Source of the DNA: Oceaniovalibus sp. ACAM 378
GTDB taxonomy: Bacteria > Pseudomonadota > Alphaproteobacteria > Rhodobacterales > Rhodobacteraceae
Assembly: GCF_008085915.1 (NCBI RefSeq)
Contig: NZ_VSJK01000001.1
Coordinates: 186,001 to 250,000, forward strand
DNA length: 64,000 bases
Direction: 5' to 3'
Positions 45,823 through 54,174 of the stretch are shown in pieces. A model generated the notes under the pieces. The model had not been told where the DNA came from. It did not search any database and worked only from the letters and a program-made list of their open reading frames with translations. Numbering within the stretch: the stretch's first letter is position 1; every line of letters starts with the position of its first letter. The translations under genes and the position numbers were made by a program.

Positions 45823-46500
45823 ATGAAGATTCTTCTGGCTGAAGACGACGAGCAGGTCGCCAGTTTCATCGTCAACGGTCTCTCCGAGGCGGGTCACAGC
45901 GTCGACAGGGTTGGCGATGGCCGCGATGCGCTCAGTTATTGCCTGTATAACACCTGCGATCTTGCAGTCTTTGACCGGATGATGCCCGGAATGGATGGAT
46001 TGTCGGTGGTCAAGGCGCTGCGTGCGGCGCGCAATGAACTGCCGGTCATATTTCTGACCGCATTGGGCGATGTCGAAGACCGGGTGGCGGGCCTGGGTGC
46101 CGGGGCCGACGACTACCTGACCAAGCCGTTTCATATGTCCGAACTGATGGCCCGGATCGCTGCACTGACACGACGCCGCACAGGTTCGGCCGAGGTCACC
46201 ACGCTTGAGGTTCACGATCTTCGTCTTGATCTGCTGGGTCGCAGCGCCCACCGTCAGGGCAAGGTGATCGAGCTGCAATCGAAGGAATTCGCGCTTCTCG
46301 AAGTCCTGATGCGCAACGCTGGTCGCGTCGTCACACGCACGATGCTGTTGGAGCGGGTGTGGGATTTCAACTTTGAGCCCGGCTCAACCGTCGTCGAAAC
46401 CCACGTCAGCCGGTTGCGCGCCAAGATCGACAGGCCCTTTGACACGCCGCTGATCCATACCCTGCGAAATTCCGGATATATGATGCATGGACCGCGCTAG
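45823..46500 (+). CDS. OmpR-family response regulator
   Basis: This 225-residue regulator has a receiver domain (acidic DD at 8-9, phospho-acceptor Asp51 in LAVFDRMMPGMDG, Lys in DDYLTKPF) and a C-terminal winged-helix DNA-binding domain (NAGRVVTRTMLLERVWDF, VVETHVSRLRAKID). The receiver has FDRMMP instead of the common LDLMLP. The start at 45823 gives the exact receiver N-terminus; upstream in-frame sequence is not receiver-like. It overlaps the kinase gene by 14 bp. Its likely targets are the adjoining yfdX and MoxR/Bat genes, by position only. Confidence 0.92.
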   Translation: MKILLAEDDEQVASFIVNGLSEAGHSVDRVGDGRDALSYCLYNTCDLAVFDRMMPGMDGLSVVKALRAARNELPVIFLTALGDVEDRVAGLGAGADDYLTKPFHMSELMARIAALTRRRTGSAEVTTLEVHDLRLDLLGRSAHRQGKVIELQSKEFALLEVLMRNAGRVVTRTMLLERVWDFNFEPGSTVVETHVSRLRAKIDRPFDTPLIHTLRNSGYMMHGPR

Positions 46501-47881
46501 CATCCTGTCCGGCACCGCCTTTCGAACAGCCGTCTATGCGGTGATCGCGGTTCTGGCAGTTCTGATCGTGACCGGCGCCGGAGCTTTCGTATTCGTGCAG
46601 CAGACCCTTGAGCGTGAAATCGAACGGCAGATCCTGGACGAACAGGTCATGCTGCGCGAGATCTATGAAAAGGGTGGTGAAACCGCGCTGATCCGCACGA
46701 TTGCCGAGATCAACAATCCGGTCGTTCCGTCGCTGCATGCGATCGGGGTTTTCGGGCCGGACGGATTGAAACTTGCCGGGAACATTTCCGGTCTGCCCAG
46801 CCGCGGCAGTTTTCACCGCACCACCCTGACGCTTGAGGGGACCGGCGATGTGCCGCTTCCGTTTTATGTCCACAGCATCCTGTTTGACCGGATTGTTCTG
46901 GTCATCGGTCATGATCTTTCGCTGATCGCGGCGACAGAGCGACGGCTGCTGGCAGCACTTATCTGCTCGGGTCTTCTGGCAGGCGGCGTCATCCTGTTGA
47001 TCGGCTATGCCGCCAGCCGCAAAAGTCTGCAAAAGCTGAACGATCTTGAAACCACACTGGATCACGTCTCACAGGGAAACTCGGAAATCCGCGTGCCAGT
47101 GACCGGTGAGAACGATCAGATCGACCGCATTTCACACCGGGTCAACACGCATCTCGACCGTCTGTCCAGCCTGATGGTAACAACGCGGTCCACCGCGATT
47201 GCCATCGCCCACGACCTGAAAACCCCGCTGTCGCGCGCCCATCTGTCGCTGCAAACGGCGTTTTCGCGCATCGACGATGGGCAGGATCCCCGTGATGCAT
47301 TGGAAAAGACCGAAGCCGAGCTGGAACGGTTGAACCGGATTTTCGACACCATACTGCGCATCTCGCGGATCGAAACCGCGCCGCAAGATGCCGAGTTCCG
47401 CAGTTTCGCCTTGCCGCCGTTGTTGATCGACCTTGCCGAAACCTTTGCCCCCATGGCCGAAGAAGACGGGCAATCCCTGAAGCTTTCGCTGCCCGGCACG
47501 CCCGTGTCCTTGGTATTTGGCGACGAACGCATGGTCCGGCAAATGATCGTCAACCTGATCCAGAACGCAATCCGCCACGGCGCGACTGGCAACTTGATCA
47601 TCATTGAGCTGCAACAGGTGGACGGGCGGTGCATCGTTGATATCGCGGATCACGGCCCCGGCATTCCGCAGGACGAACGTGCAAGGGTGTTCGAAGCGTT
47701 CTACCGGCTTGACAGCAGCCGGTCAGGGGGCGGCGGTGGTCTGGGGCTGGCCTTGGTCAAGGCAATCGCACAGCGTCACGACATCGCAATAGATCTTGCC
47801 GACAATGCCCCCGGCCTGCGTGTGCGCCTGACCTTCCCACCGGCCCGACCTGTCAGCCCGGCAAGCGAACTTGTCGGATAG
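46487..47881 (+). CDS. Sensor histidine kinase
   Basis: This 464-residue inner-membrane kinase has TM1 (about 12-38), a periplasmic sensor domain of about 110 residues, TM2 (about 153-176) and a HAMP linker. The dimerisation domain has His242 in AIAHDLKTPLSR, and the ATPase domain has NLIQNAIRHG (N box), DHGPGIP (G1) and GGGGLGLALVKAI (G2). All catalytic boxes are intact. The periplasmic domain shows no family I can name. It is translated from an ATG inside the regulator gene, a standard partner arrangement. Confidence 0.92.
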   Translation: MDRASILSGTAFRTAVYAVIAVLAVLIVTGAGAFVFVQQTLEREIERQILDEQVMLREIYEKGGETALIRTIAEINNPVVPSLHAIGVFGPDGLKLAGNISGLPSRGSFHRTTLTLEGTGDVPLPFYVHSILFDRIVLVIGHDLSLIAATERRLLAALICSGLLAGGVILLIGYAASRKSLQKLNDLETTLDHVSQGNSEIRVPVTGENDQIDRISHRVNTHLDRLSSLMVTTRSTAIAIAHDLKTPLSRAHLSLQTAFSRIDDGQDPRDALEKTEAELERLNRIFDTILRISRIETAPQDAEFRSFALPPLLIDLAETFAPMAEEDGQSLKLSLPGTPVSLVFGDERMVRQMIVNLIQNAIRHGATGNLIIIELQQVDGRCIVDIADHGPGIPQDERARVFEAFYRLDSSRSGGGGGLGLALVKAIAQRHDIAIDLADNAPGLRVRLTFPPARPVSPASELVG

Positions 47882-47961
47882 TTAAACTTTCCCAAAGGCT
47901 GTGGAAAAGAATCCCATCCAGATTGAAGCCATCAAGTTTCACTCTGGAAAGGAAGACTCCG

Positions 47962-48654
47962 ATGAAAACCCTGAACAAACGCGCTGTGGCGGCCATAGCC
48001 GGTCTGATGACCGCGGCATCGTTGGGGGTGACCGCCTTCGCGGCAGGAACCGAAACCACGGTGCCGGAAAATACGGCAGTGGTTACCAAGACAGCCGCTG
48101 ACGCAACATCATCCTATGCAACGCAGAAAGAGCTGCTGAAGACCGCTGATGCCGCATTGGCGACCCTGACGAATGTCCGCTCGGCCCGTAAGGCGCTGTT
48201 CAACAACGACATCGAAACTGCCAAAACCGATCTTGCCAAGGCGACAAAGGCGCTGACCGAAGGCGAGGCTGACCTGAAGGCCCTGCATGTCGCCGATACC
48301 GACAAGACTGACGGCAAGGCCGAATACCTGCCTTTCGATATGTCGATGATGCTGACCGACAATTTCCAACCGACCGCAGAAAACAAGGAAGCGCTGCAAA
48401 AGGCAGGAAGTCTGATGCAGAGTGGCGACAAGGACAATGCAATTGAAGTCCTGCGTGTTGCCTCGGTTGATCTGAATATCTCGGCGGCATTGCTGCCCGA
48501 CACGCCCAGCGCCGCGAGCCTGAAGAAGGCCGCCGAAATGATCGACGGCAAGAATTTCTTTGGTGCGAACCTTGAACTGAAAGCCATCGAGGATTCGGTG
48601 ATCGTGCGGACGTTTGGCATCAATGCGATCCCGGTACAGGGCAACGCGGGCTGA
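47962..48654 (+). CDS. YfdX-family periplasmic protein
   Basis: This 230-residue protein starts at the ATG after AAGGAAG and has a Sec signal peptide (KRAVAAIAGLMTAASLGVTAFAAG). The mature part is almost all helical, rich in Ala, Lys and Asp with regularly spaced heptads (LLKTADAALATLTNVRSAR, TDLAKATKALTEGEADLKAL). It matches the YfdX family, stress-linked periplasmic proteins; E. coli yfdX is controlled by the EvgAS two-component system. Here too it directly follows a two-component pair, which supports regulation by it. A GC-rich hairpin follows the stop. Confidence 0.8.
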   Translation: MKTLNKRAVAAIAGLMTAASLGVTAFAAGTETTVPENTAVVTKTAADATSSYATQKELLKTADAALATLTNVRSARKALFNNDIETAKTDLAKATKALTEGEADLKALHVADTDKTDGKAEYLPFDMSMMLTDNFQPTAENKEALQKAGSLMQSGDKDNAIEVLRVASVDLNISAALLPDTPSAASLKKAAEMIDGKNFFGANLELKAIEDSVIVRTFGINAIPVQGNAG

Positions 48655-48669
48655 ACCGCCGCGCCGTTC

Positions 48670-48695
48670 CACGGCCCATCGCAAGAGGGGCCGTG
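48670..48695 (+). terminator. GC-rich hairpin between yfdX-like gene and moxR
   Basis: CACGGCCC and GGGCCGTG form a perfect 8-bp stem with a 10-nt loop, 16 bases after the stop of the YfdX gene and 39 before moxR. No T-tract follows, so it may only reduce read-through, or protect the 3' end of yfdX mRNA and make that protein more abundant than the downstream operon. Confidence 0.5.
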
Positions 48696-48733
48696 AACCT
48701 TCCCCACACCCAATACCAACAAGTGAGGCTGTG

Positions 48734-49726
48734 ATGAACATCGAGACCCCACCGCAGGCCGCCACGGCCCATGGCGTTGTCGAAAGGCTGCGCACTCATC
48801 TGAACGGCGCAATCGTCGGGCAGACGGCCTTTGTCGACCGGCTGCAGCTGGCGCTGTTCGCCGATGGTCACATTTTGGTCGAAGGCGCGCCCGGATTGGC
48901 CAAGACCAAGGCGATCACCACGCTGTCCCGCGCCATTGCCTGCGACGAAAAGCGCATCCAGTTCACGCCAGACCTGTTGCCCGGCGATCTGACCGGGACC
49001 GAGGTCTATCGCCCCGAACACGGCACCTTCACATTTCAGCGCGGTCCGCTGTTCCACAACCTGATTCTGGCCGACGAGATCAACCGCGCCCCCGCCAAGG
49101 TGCAATCTGCCCTGCTCGAGGCGATGGCGGAACGCCAGATCACCGTCGGCGGCACGACCTATCCGTTGCCGCGTCTGTTCATGGTCATGGCCACCCAGAA
49201 TCCGATCGAACAGGAGGGCACCTATCCCCTGCCCGAAGCACAGCTTGACCGGTTCCTGATGCATCTGCGCATCGGCTTTCCCGATCCGGCCGCCGAACGG
49301 ACCATCCTGAAAATCGTCCGCGGCGAGGCGATGGGCGAAGCCCCCGCACCGGTCGCCGCCGTGACAGAAGAGATGATCCATGCGGCACGGCGCGAGGCCT
49401 TGCAAGTCCATGTCTCTGACGCGCTGGAAGACTACATGCTGCACCTGATCTTTGCCACGCGCAGCCCCGCGGGCACGGGTGCGGGCGGCAGTGTCGCGGA
49501 CAAGATCGCCTGGGGTGCAAGCCCCCGGGGCACCATCGCGCTGGACCGCTGCACCCGGGTTCATGCCTGGATGCGCGGCGCCGACTTTGCCACACCACTG
49601 GACGTGCAGGCGGTCATCCATGATGTGCTGCGCCACCGTCTGATCCTGACCTTCGAGGCCGAGGCCGATGGCATAACCCGCGACGGGCTGATTGACGATC
49701 TGATCGCCTCTGTCCCGGTGAGTTGA
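48734..49726 (+). CDS. moxR: MoxR-family AAA+ ATPase
   Basis: This 330-residue cytoplasmic AAA+ chaperone-like ATPase has Walker A EGAPGLAKT, Walker B LILADEINRAP, sensor 1 MATQNPIEQEGTYPLPEAQLDRF and the C-terminal lid with SPRGT in GASPRGTIAL. MoxR proteins act with vWA proteins to mature or insert metal cofactors or assemble complexes. GTGAGG precedes the ATG. It heads the DUF58-DUF4381-BatA-BatB-BatD set, the canonical order for this system. Confidence 0.93.
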   Translation: MNIETPPQAATAHGVVERLRTHLNGAIVGQTAFVDRLQLALFADGHILVEGAPGLAKTKAITTLSRAIACDEKRIQFTPDLLPGDLTGTEVYRPEHGTFTFQRGPLFHNLILADEINRAPAKVQSALLEAMAERQITVGGTTYPLPRLFMVMATQNPIEQEGTYPLPEAQLDRFLMHLRIGFPDPAAERTILKIVRGEAMGEAPAPVAAVTEEMIHAARREALQVHVSDALEDYMLHLIFATRSPAGTGAGGSVADKIAWGASPRGTIALDRCTRVHAWMRGADFATPLDVQAVIHDVLRHRLILTFEAEADGITRDGLIDDLIASVPVS

Positions 49727-49737
49727 GGAGGTTTTCC

Positions 49738-50685
49738 ATGCCTGCCGCCCAAACGTTCATCCCCGGAATCGAGATCGCCCCAAGCGCGCTGATCCGCGCC
49801 CGCCCCGACCGCGCCGTCACCGGCTTTGCCCCCGGCGGGCGCGTTGCCACCCATATGTGGGGCGCGAACCGGTCGATCTTTCACGGGCGGGGCATGGAAT
49901 ATGCCGAATCCCGCGCCTATCAGCCGGGCGACGAGATTCGCAGCATCGACTGGCGTCTGACGGCACGCAGCACCACGGTGCATACCAAGCTGTTTCACGA
50001 AGAACGCGAACGTCCAGTCTATCTGCTGCTCGATCTGCGGGCGATGATGCAGTTCGGCACAAGGGTCCGGTTCAAGGCACATCTGGCCGCCGAAATTGCG
50101 GCGATGCTGGCATGGGTCGGGCTTGACGGTGGTGACCGTGTTGGGGGTTTCATCCTGACGCGGGCCGGACTGCTGGAATTTCCGGCCGCCCGCACCCGCC
50201 GCGCCATACTCGCCTTTCTGCATGCGGCAAGCGAGGCGACCCGGTTGGACCATCCCACCGGCACGGAACCGCCGCTGCACGAGGCCATGCGCAAGCTGCG
50301 CCATGTCTGCCGCCCCGGCACTCTGGTGTTTGTGATCAGCGACTTTGCCGATCATGGGCCGGGCGTTGAACAGGAGTTGCGCCGCCTGTCTCACCGCGCC
50401 CATATCACGCTGATATCGGTCCATGATCCGCTTGACGCCCATCTGCCGCCGCGCGGCGGACGGCTGAGCGACGGCGCATCAGTGCTCGCCATCGGCGCGA
50501 TGAGCCGCGCCGATCTGGCCGCCCACGCCCGCGCTTTTTCCGACCGTCAGGCGGCGCTGCAACTTCTGTCCCGTCAGACCGGCATGGTCTGGCACGAGAT
50601 CGGCACCGCGGGCGATCCCAAGACGCTGCTGCGCCCACGCCGCACCACACCAACGGCCCGAACGTCGCGAAGGAACGCCGCATGA
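49738..50685 (+). CDS. DUF58 protein (MoxR-associated vWA-like)
   Basis: This 315-residue soluble protein has the DUF58 core YQPGDEIRSIDWRLTARS followed by a vWA-like fold. A perfect GAGGAGG ribosome site sets the start. The metal-site segment reads LLLDLRAMM (about residues 96-104), so only the first Asp of the DxSxS MIDAS is kept; this is a degenerate site. There is no TM helix, unlike many DUF58 proteins. The C-terminal part ends in a basic Arg-rich tail. It probably bridges MoxR to the membrane Bat proteins. It overlaps the next gene by ATGA. Confidence 0.9.
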   Translation: MPAAQTFIPGIEIAPSALIRARPDRAVTGFAPGGRVATHMWGANRSIFHGRGMEYAESRAYQPGDEIRSIDWRLTARSTTVHTKLFHEERERPVYLLLDLRAMMQFGTRVRFKAHLAAEIAAMLAWVGLDGGDRVGGFILTRAGLLEFPAARTRRAILAFLHAASEATRLDHPTGTEPPLHEAMRKLRHVCRPGTLVFVISDFADHGPGVEQELRRLSHRAHITLISVHDPLDAHLPPRGGRLSDGASVLAIGAMSRADLAAHARAFSDRQAALQLLSRQTGMVWHEIGTAGDPKTLLRPRRTTPTARTSRRNAA

Positions 50686-51167
50686 CCCCGCCCCTGTCGC
50701 CCGATATTCAGGCCGAACTGGCAAAGCTGCACGACATCCGCCTGCCGGACCCGATTGGATGGTGGCCGCTGGCGCCCGGTTGGTGGGCTTTGATCGTGCT
50801 GGCGGCGCTGGGGGTTATTGCCGCGCTCGTCGTTGCCGTCCGCCACCGCAGAACCGTGCAATACGCGGCGCTGCGCGAACTTGCCGGGCTGAAAGCGCGG
50901 TTGAGCGATGACGCCGACAGACCGCACCTTGCGACCGATCTTGCCGTCCTGTTGCGCCGCGTCGTTCTGACCGGCCCCGAAGCGCGCAGGCTTGGCCCGC
51001 TGAGCGGGGCAGACTGGGCCAGCGAACTGCGCCGTGAGCCCGGTGGCTTTTCGCGCTCTGCTGCCACCCTCATCGCCAATGCCCCCTATGCACCGGCGCA
51101 ACCCGGCATCGACCTGCGCCATACCATGGACGAGGCCGAGGTCTGGATCAGGAGGCGCGCGCGATGA
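50682..51167 (+). CDS. DUF4381 family membrane protein
   Basis: This 161-residue protein matches the small component found between DUF58 and BatA genes. It starts with a Pro-rich segment (LHDIRLPDPIGWWPLAPGWW), then one TM helix (ALIVLAALGVIAALVVAV, about 36-53) and a cytoplasmic helical domain (LLRRVVLTGPEARRLGPLSG...W). Four-base overlaps with both neighbours indicate coupled translation. Molecular role unknown. Confidence 0.85.
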   Translation: MTPPLSPDIQAELAKLHDIRLPDPIGWWPLAPGWWALIVLAALGVIAALVVAVRHRRTVQYAALRELAGLKARLSDDADRPHLATDLAVLLRRVVLTGPEARRLGPLSGADWASELRREPGGFSRSAATLIANAPYAPAQPGIDLRHTMDEAEVWIRRRAR

Positions 51168-52197
51168 TCTTTCCCATCTCCTTTCTCTGGCCCCTCGCCT
51201 TTCTCACCCTGCCCGCCCCAATGCTGGTGCGATTGGCGATGAAACCGCTGCCGCAATCGCCCTCAGGGGCGGTGCGTGTGCCGTTCTTTTCGACGCTGCG
51301 GCGGCAGGGCACCACCGGCACGCACAGACGGTTGCAAAGCTGGCTGCGGCTGGCGGCGGCAGTGGTGATCTGCATCCTGCTGGTCACGGCACTGGCCCGC
51401 CCTGCCATGGTCGGCCCTGCAATGCCTCTGCCCGCTGAAGGGCGCGATATCATGATGGCGATTGACCTTTCGGGAGTATGGGGCGCGAGGATTTCGCGCT
51501 GAACCGACAGGTCACCACGCGGCTGGGCGTTGTGAAACAAACCGCCGACGATTTCATCGCCCGCCGCAGGGGTGACCGGATCGGGCTGGTGCTGTTTTCC
51601 GAGCGTGCCTATCTTCAGACGCCGCTGACTTTTGATCGCGATGTGGTGCGCCAGCTTCTCGATCAGGCCGAGGTCGGGCTGACCGGCACCGAAACCGCCA
51701 TCGGAGATGCCATCGCCATTGCCGTCAAACGGCTGAAGGATCGCCCTGCAAACGAACGGGTGCTGGTCCTGCTGACCGATGGCGCAAGCAATGCGGGCGT
51801 GATGACACCCTTGGCCGCCGCCGAACTGGCCCGGACGCTGGGCGTCAAGATCTATACCATTGGTGTCGGCGCGGAACGGATGGAGATAGATACCGCATTC
51901 GGCAGACAGATTGTCGATCCTTCGCAGGATCTGGACGAGGCCACGCTGACCGGGATCGCTGAGACCACCGGCGGGCTTTATTTCCGCGCGACCGACATTG
52001 ACGGTCTGGCGGGCATTTACCGCGAGATCGACAAGCTGGAGCCTGTCGCGGACGATCCGCTGTTCATGCGGCCCACCGTTTCCCTGTTCTATTGGCCCCT
52101 CGGTGGCGCACTGGCGCTGTTCGCGCTCTTGGCGCTTGGATCGCTCGGCTTTCGGCGGGGCGCGAACCGCAGCCGGACCAAAGAGGTGACGACATGA
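51164..52197 (+). pseudogene. batA: BatA-like vWA protein split by a one-base frameshift
   Basis: The first frame (51164 to 51502) has TM segments FLWPLAFLTLPAPMLVRLAM and LRLAAAVVICILLVTALARPAM, then runs into IMMAIDLSG and goes out of frame. The second frame (from 51478) resumes with MGRED, a complete vWA core (VLLTDGASNAG) and a C-terminal TM helix. Adding one base within 51473-51477 (gga gt atg) restores DLSGSMGRED, the MIDAS motif, and an intact protein of about 344 residues. So the lesion is a single missing base in the motif. It may be a real mutation, a sequencing error, or a rare recoding site; an internal start at 51478 has GGGAG only two bases away. Flanking ATGA overlaps are intact. 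Confidence 0.85.
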
Positions 52198-54164
52198 CAC
52201 CGACGGCATTTCATTTCCTGCGCCCCGAATGGCTGTTGGCGCTTGTTGCGGTGGCCTTGATCGTTGCGCTGGTGATCCGCAGGATACGCCATGGTCAAAG
52301 CGATGGCTGGAGCGGATTGGTCGATGCCCATCTGATGCCGCACCTGACAGTTCCCGGCGCGGCGCGGCGCGGATCGCGCGGCTGGATCGCGGCCCTTTGC
52401 GCTGCCCTGATCGCGTCGGTTCTGGCGATGGCCGGGCCAACCTGGGAACGCCTGCCCGTGCCGGTCCATGGCGGGGCTGATCCGACGATTATCGTCCTCA
52501 GCCTCGCTCAGTCGATGAACGGAACCGATCTGGTGCCCAGCCGCCTGACCCGCGCGGTGCACAAGCTGCGTGATATACTGACCCGTGAAAAAGGGGGTGA
52601 TATCGGGCTGGTGATCTTTGCCGACCGCCCCTTCGTGGCCGCCCCGCTGACCGCAGATGCCGAAGTGATCCGCCAGATGCTGCCCGATCTATCGACAGAC
52701 CTGATGCCAGTGCTGGGCAACCGTCTGGATCTGGCCATCACCGAGGCACAGGGGCTTTTATCGCGCGCCCAAGCGTCAAGGGGCCGCATTGTGGTGATCG
52801 CTGACGACGCCGGGCTGAACCCACCCGCCAGTGTGAGCGCGGCCAGAGCAGCACAACGCGCGGGCTATGCGGTGAACGTGCTGGGCGTTGGCACTGTTGA
52901 GGGCGCAGAATTGCAAACCGCTGATGGCCGCGCGATCACGGGCTCTGACGGGCAGTCGGTCATTGCGCGGCTCGATGTCGCCGGGCTGACGGCTTTGGCG
53001 CAGGCGGGCGGCGGGCAGTTTTCAACTGTAACGCCCGGTGATGCCGATATTGTCAGTCTGCTGCCCGCCCCGCCGTCCGAGTTCACCGCGCCGGGGCGGA
53101 ACAGCAATCTGGTCACGGACAGCTGGCACGATGTCGGTTACCTGTTGCTGATCGTCCCGGTCCTGCTTGCCCCCTTCGCCTTCCGCCGAGGGCTGTTTTT
53201 TCTCCTGCCGCTGCTGTTGGTCGGGTTTGGCATGGCTCCGGGTGGCGCGCGGGCCGAGGGGTGGCGCGATCTGGTGCAAACCCCCGATCAACAGGGGCAA
53301 AGCGCCTTTGACGCGGGCCAATACGCAATCGCAGCACAGGCGTTTCGCAGCGCCGATCACAAGGCCGCCGCCCTGTATCGCGCCGAAGATTTCGAGGCGG
53401 CGGCAGCGCTTTATGGCGCATCGGAACGGATGACTGGGCCGGACCGCTATAATCTGGGCAATGCGCTGGCCAAGGCAGGCCAGTTTGAAAAGGCCCTTGC
53501 CGCCTACGACGGGGCGCTGAACGAAACGCCCGACGATGCGGATGCAAGGTTCAACCGCGATCTGGTGGCCCGGTTGCTGGAGCAACAGAAACAAGAGAAC
53601 CAAACATCCGAGGATCAGAAGAAAGATCAGCAATCGCAACCGGGCGGTGAATCAGAATCTGAGGGTCAGAAAGCTGCGCAGCCTCAGGATGGTGCGCAAG
53701 GACAGGATCAGCAATCGGGCGACGCGGCTGACGGACAACAGGGCGAACCGCAGGAATCCGAAGCGGCCACTGCAAAACCCGAGGATAAAAGCGGCGAACC
53801 CGCTGCCGCCGGGACTGACCTCGAACCGCAGGACGGCGCGCAGTCATCGGACCCCTCCGCCAGCGATGGGAAGCCCGGCCAACCCGCACCGGATGGCACG
53901 GATCAAACCCAGACACCGCAGACCAGTGGTGACGGATCACGCGGCGATCAGGCTGCAAAAGATCTGAAGAACCGGATGGATCAGGCGTTGGACGGAGACG
54001 GAACGCCCGCCACAGAGGAAGAACGCCCGACGGCACAAGCCAGTGGTCAGGCCTTGGATCAGGCCGCAGAACAGCAATTGCGTGCGGTACCGGACGATCC
54101 ATCGGGTCTTTTGCGCGCCCGGATCCGTCAACACTATGCCCGCCTGCGCGCGGCCGGTCAGTGA
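52194..54164 (+). CDS. batB: BatB-like vWA/TPR membrane protein
   Basis: This protein of about 656 residues has two N-terminal TM helices, a vWA domain (residues about 95-290), a third TM region near 310-350 and TPR-like repeats (about 375-455, ASERMTGPDRYNLGNALAKA). A very acidic Gln/Asp/Pro low-complexity stretch (about 462-602) and a short basic C-terminus follow. The MIDAS position reads IIVLSLAQSMN: Asp is replaced by Ser and Ser by Ala relative to DLSQSM, so metal binding is doubtful. GAGGTG precedes the ATG, which overlaps batA. The layout is a BatB-BatC fusion as in other alphaproteobacteria. Confidence 0.88.
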   Translation: MTPTAFHFLRPEWLLALVAVALIVALVIRRIRHGQSDGWSGLVDAHLMPHLTVPGAARRGSRGWIAALCAALIASVLAMAGPTWERLPVPVHGGADPTIIVLSLAQSMNGTDLVPSRLTRAVHKLRDILTREKGGDIGLVIFADRPFVAAPLTADAEVIRQMLPDLSTDLMPVLGNRLDLAITEAQGLLSRAQASRGRIVVIADDAGLNPPASVSAARAAQRAGYAVNVLGVGTVEGAELQTADGRAITGSDGQSVIARLDVAGLTALAQAGGGQFSTVTPGDADIVSLLPAPPSEFTAPGRNSNLVTDSWHDVGYLLLIVPVLLAPFAFRRGLFFLLPLLLVGFGMAPGGARAEGWRDLVQTPDQQGQSAFDAGQYAIAAQAFRSADHKAAALYRAEDFEAAAALYGASERMTGPDRYNLGNALAKAGQFEKALAAYDGALNETPDDADARFNRDLVARLLEQQKQENQTSEDQKKDQQSQPGGESESEGQKAAQPQDGAQGQDQQSGDAADGQQGEPQESEAATAKPEDKSGEPAAAGTDLEPQDGAQSSDPSASDGKPGQPAPDGTDQTQTPQTSGDGSRGDQAAKDLKNRMDQALDGDGTPATEEERPTAQASGQALDQAAEQQLRAVPDDPSGLLRARIRQHYARLRAAGQ

Positions 54165-54174
54165 GGATAAGACG

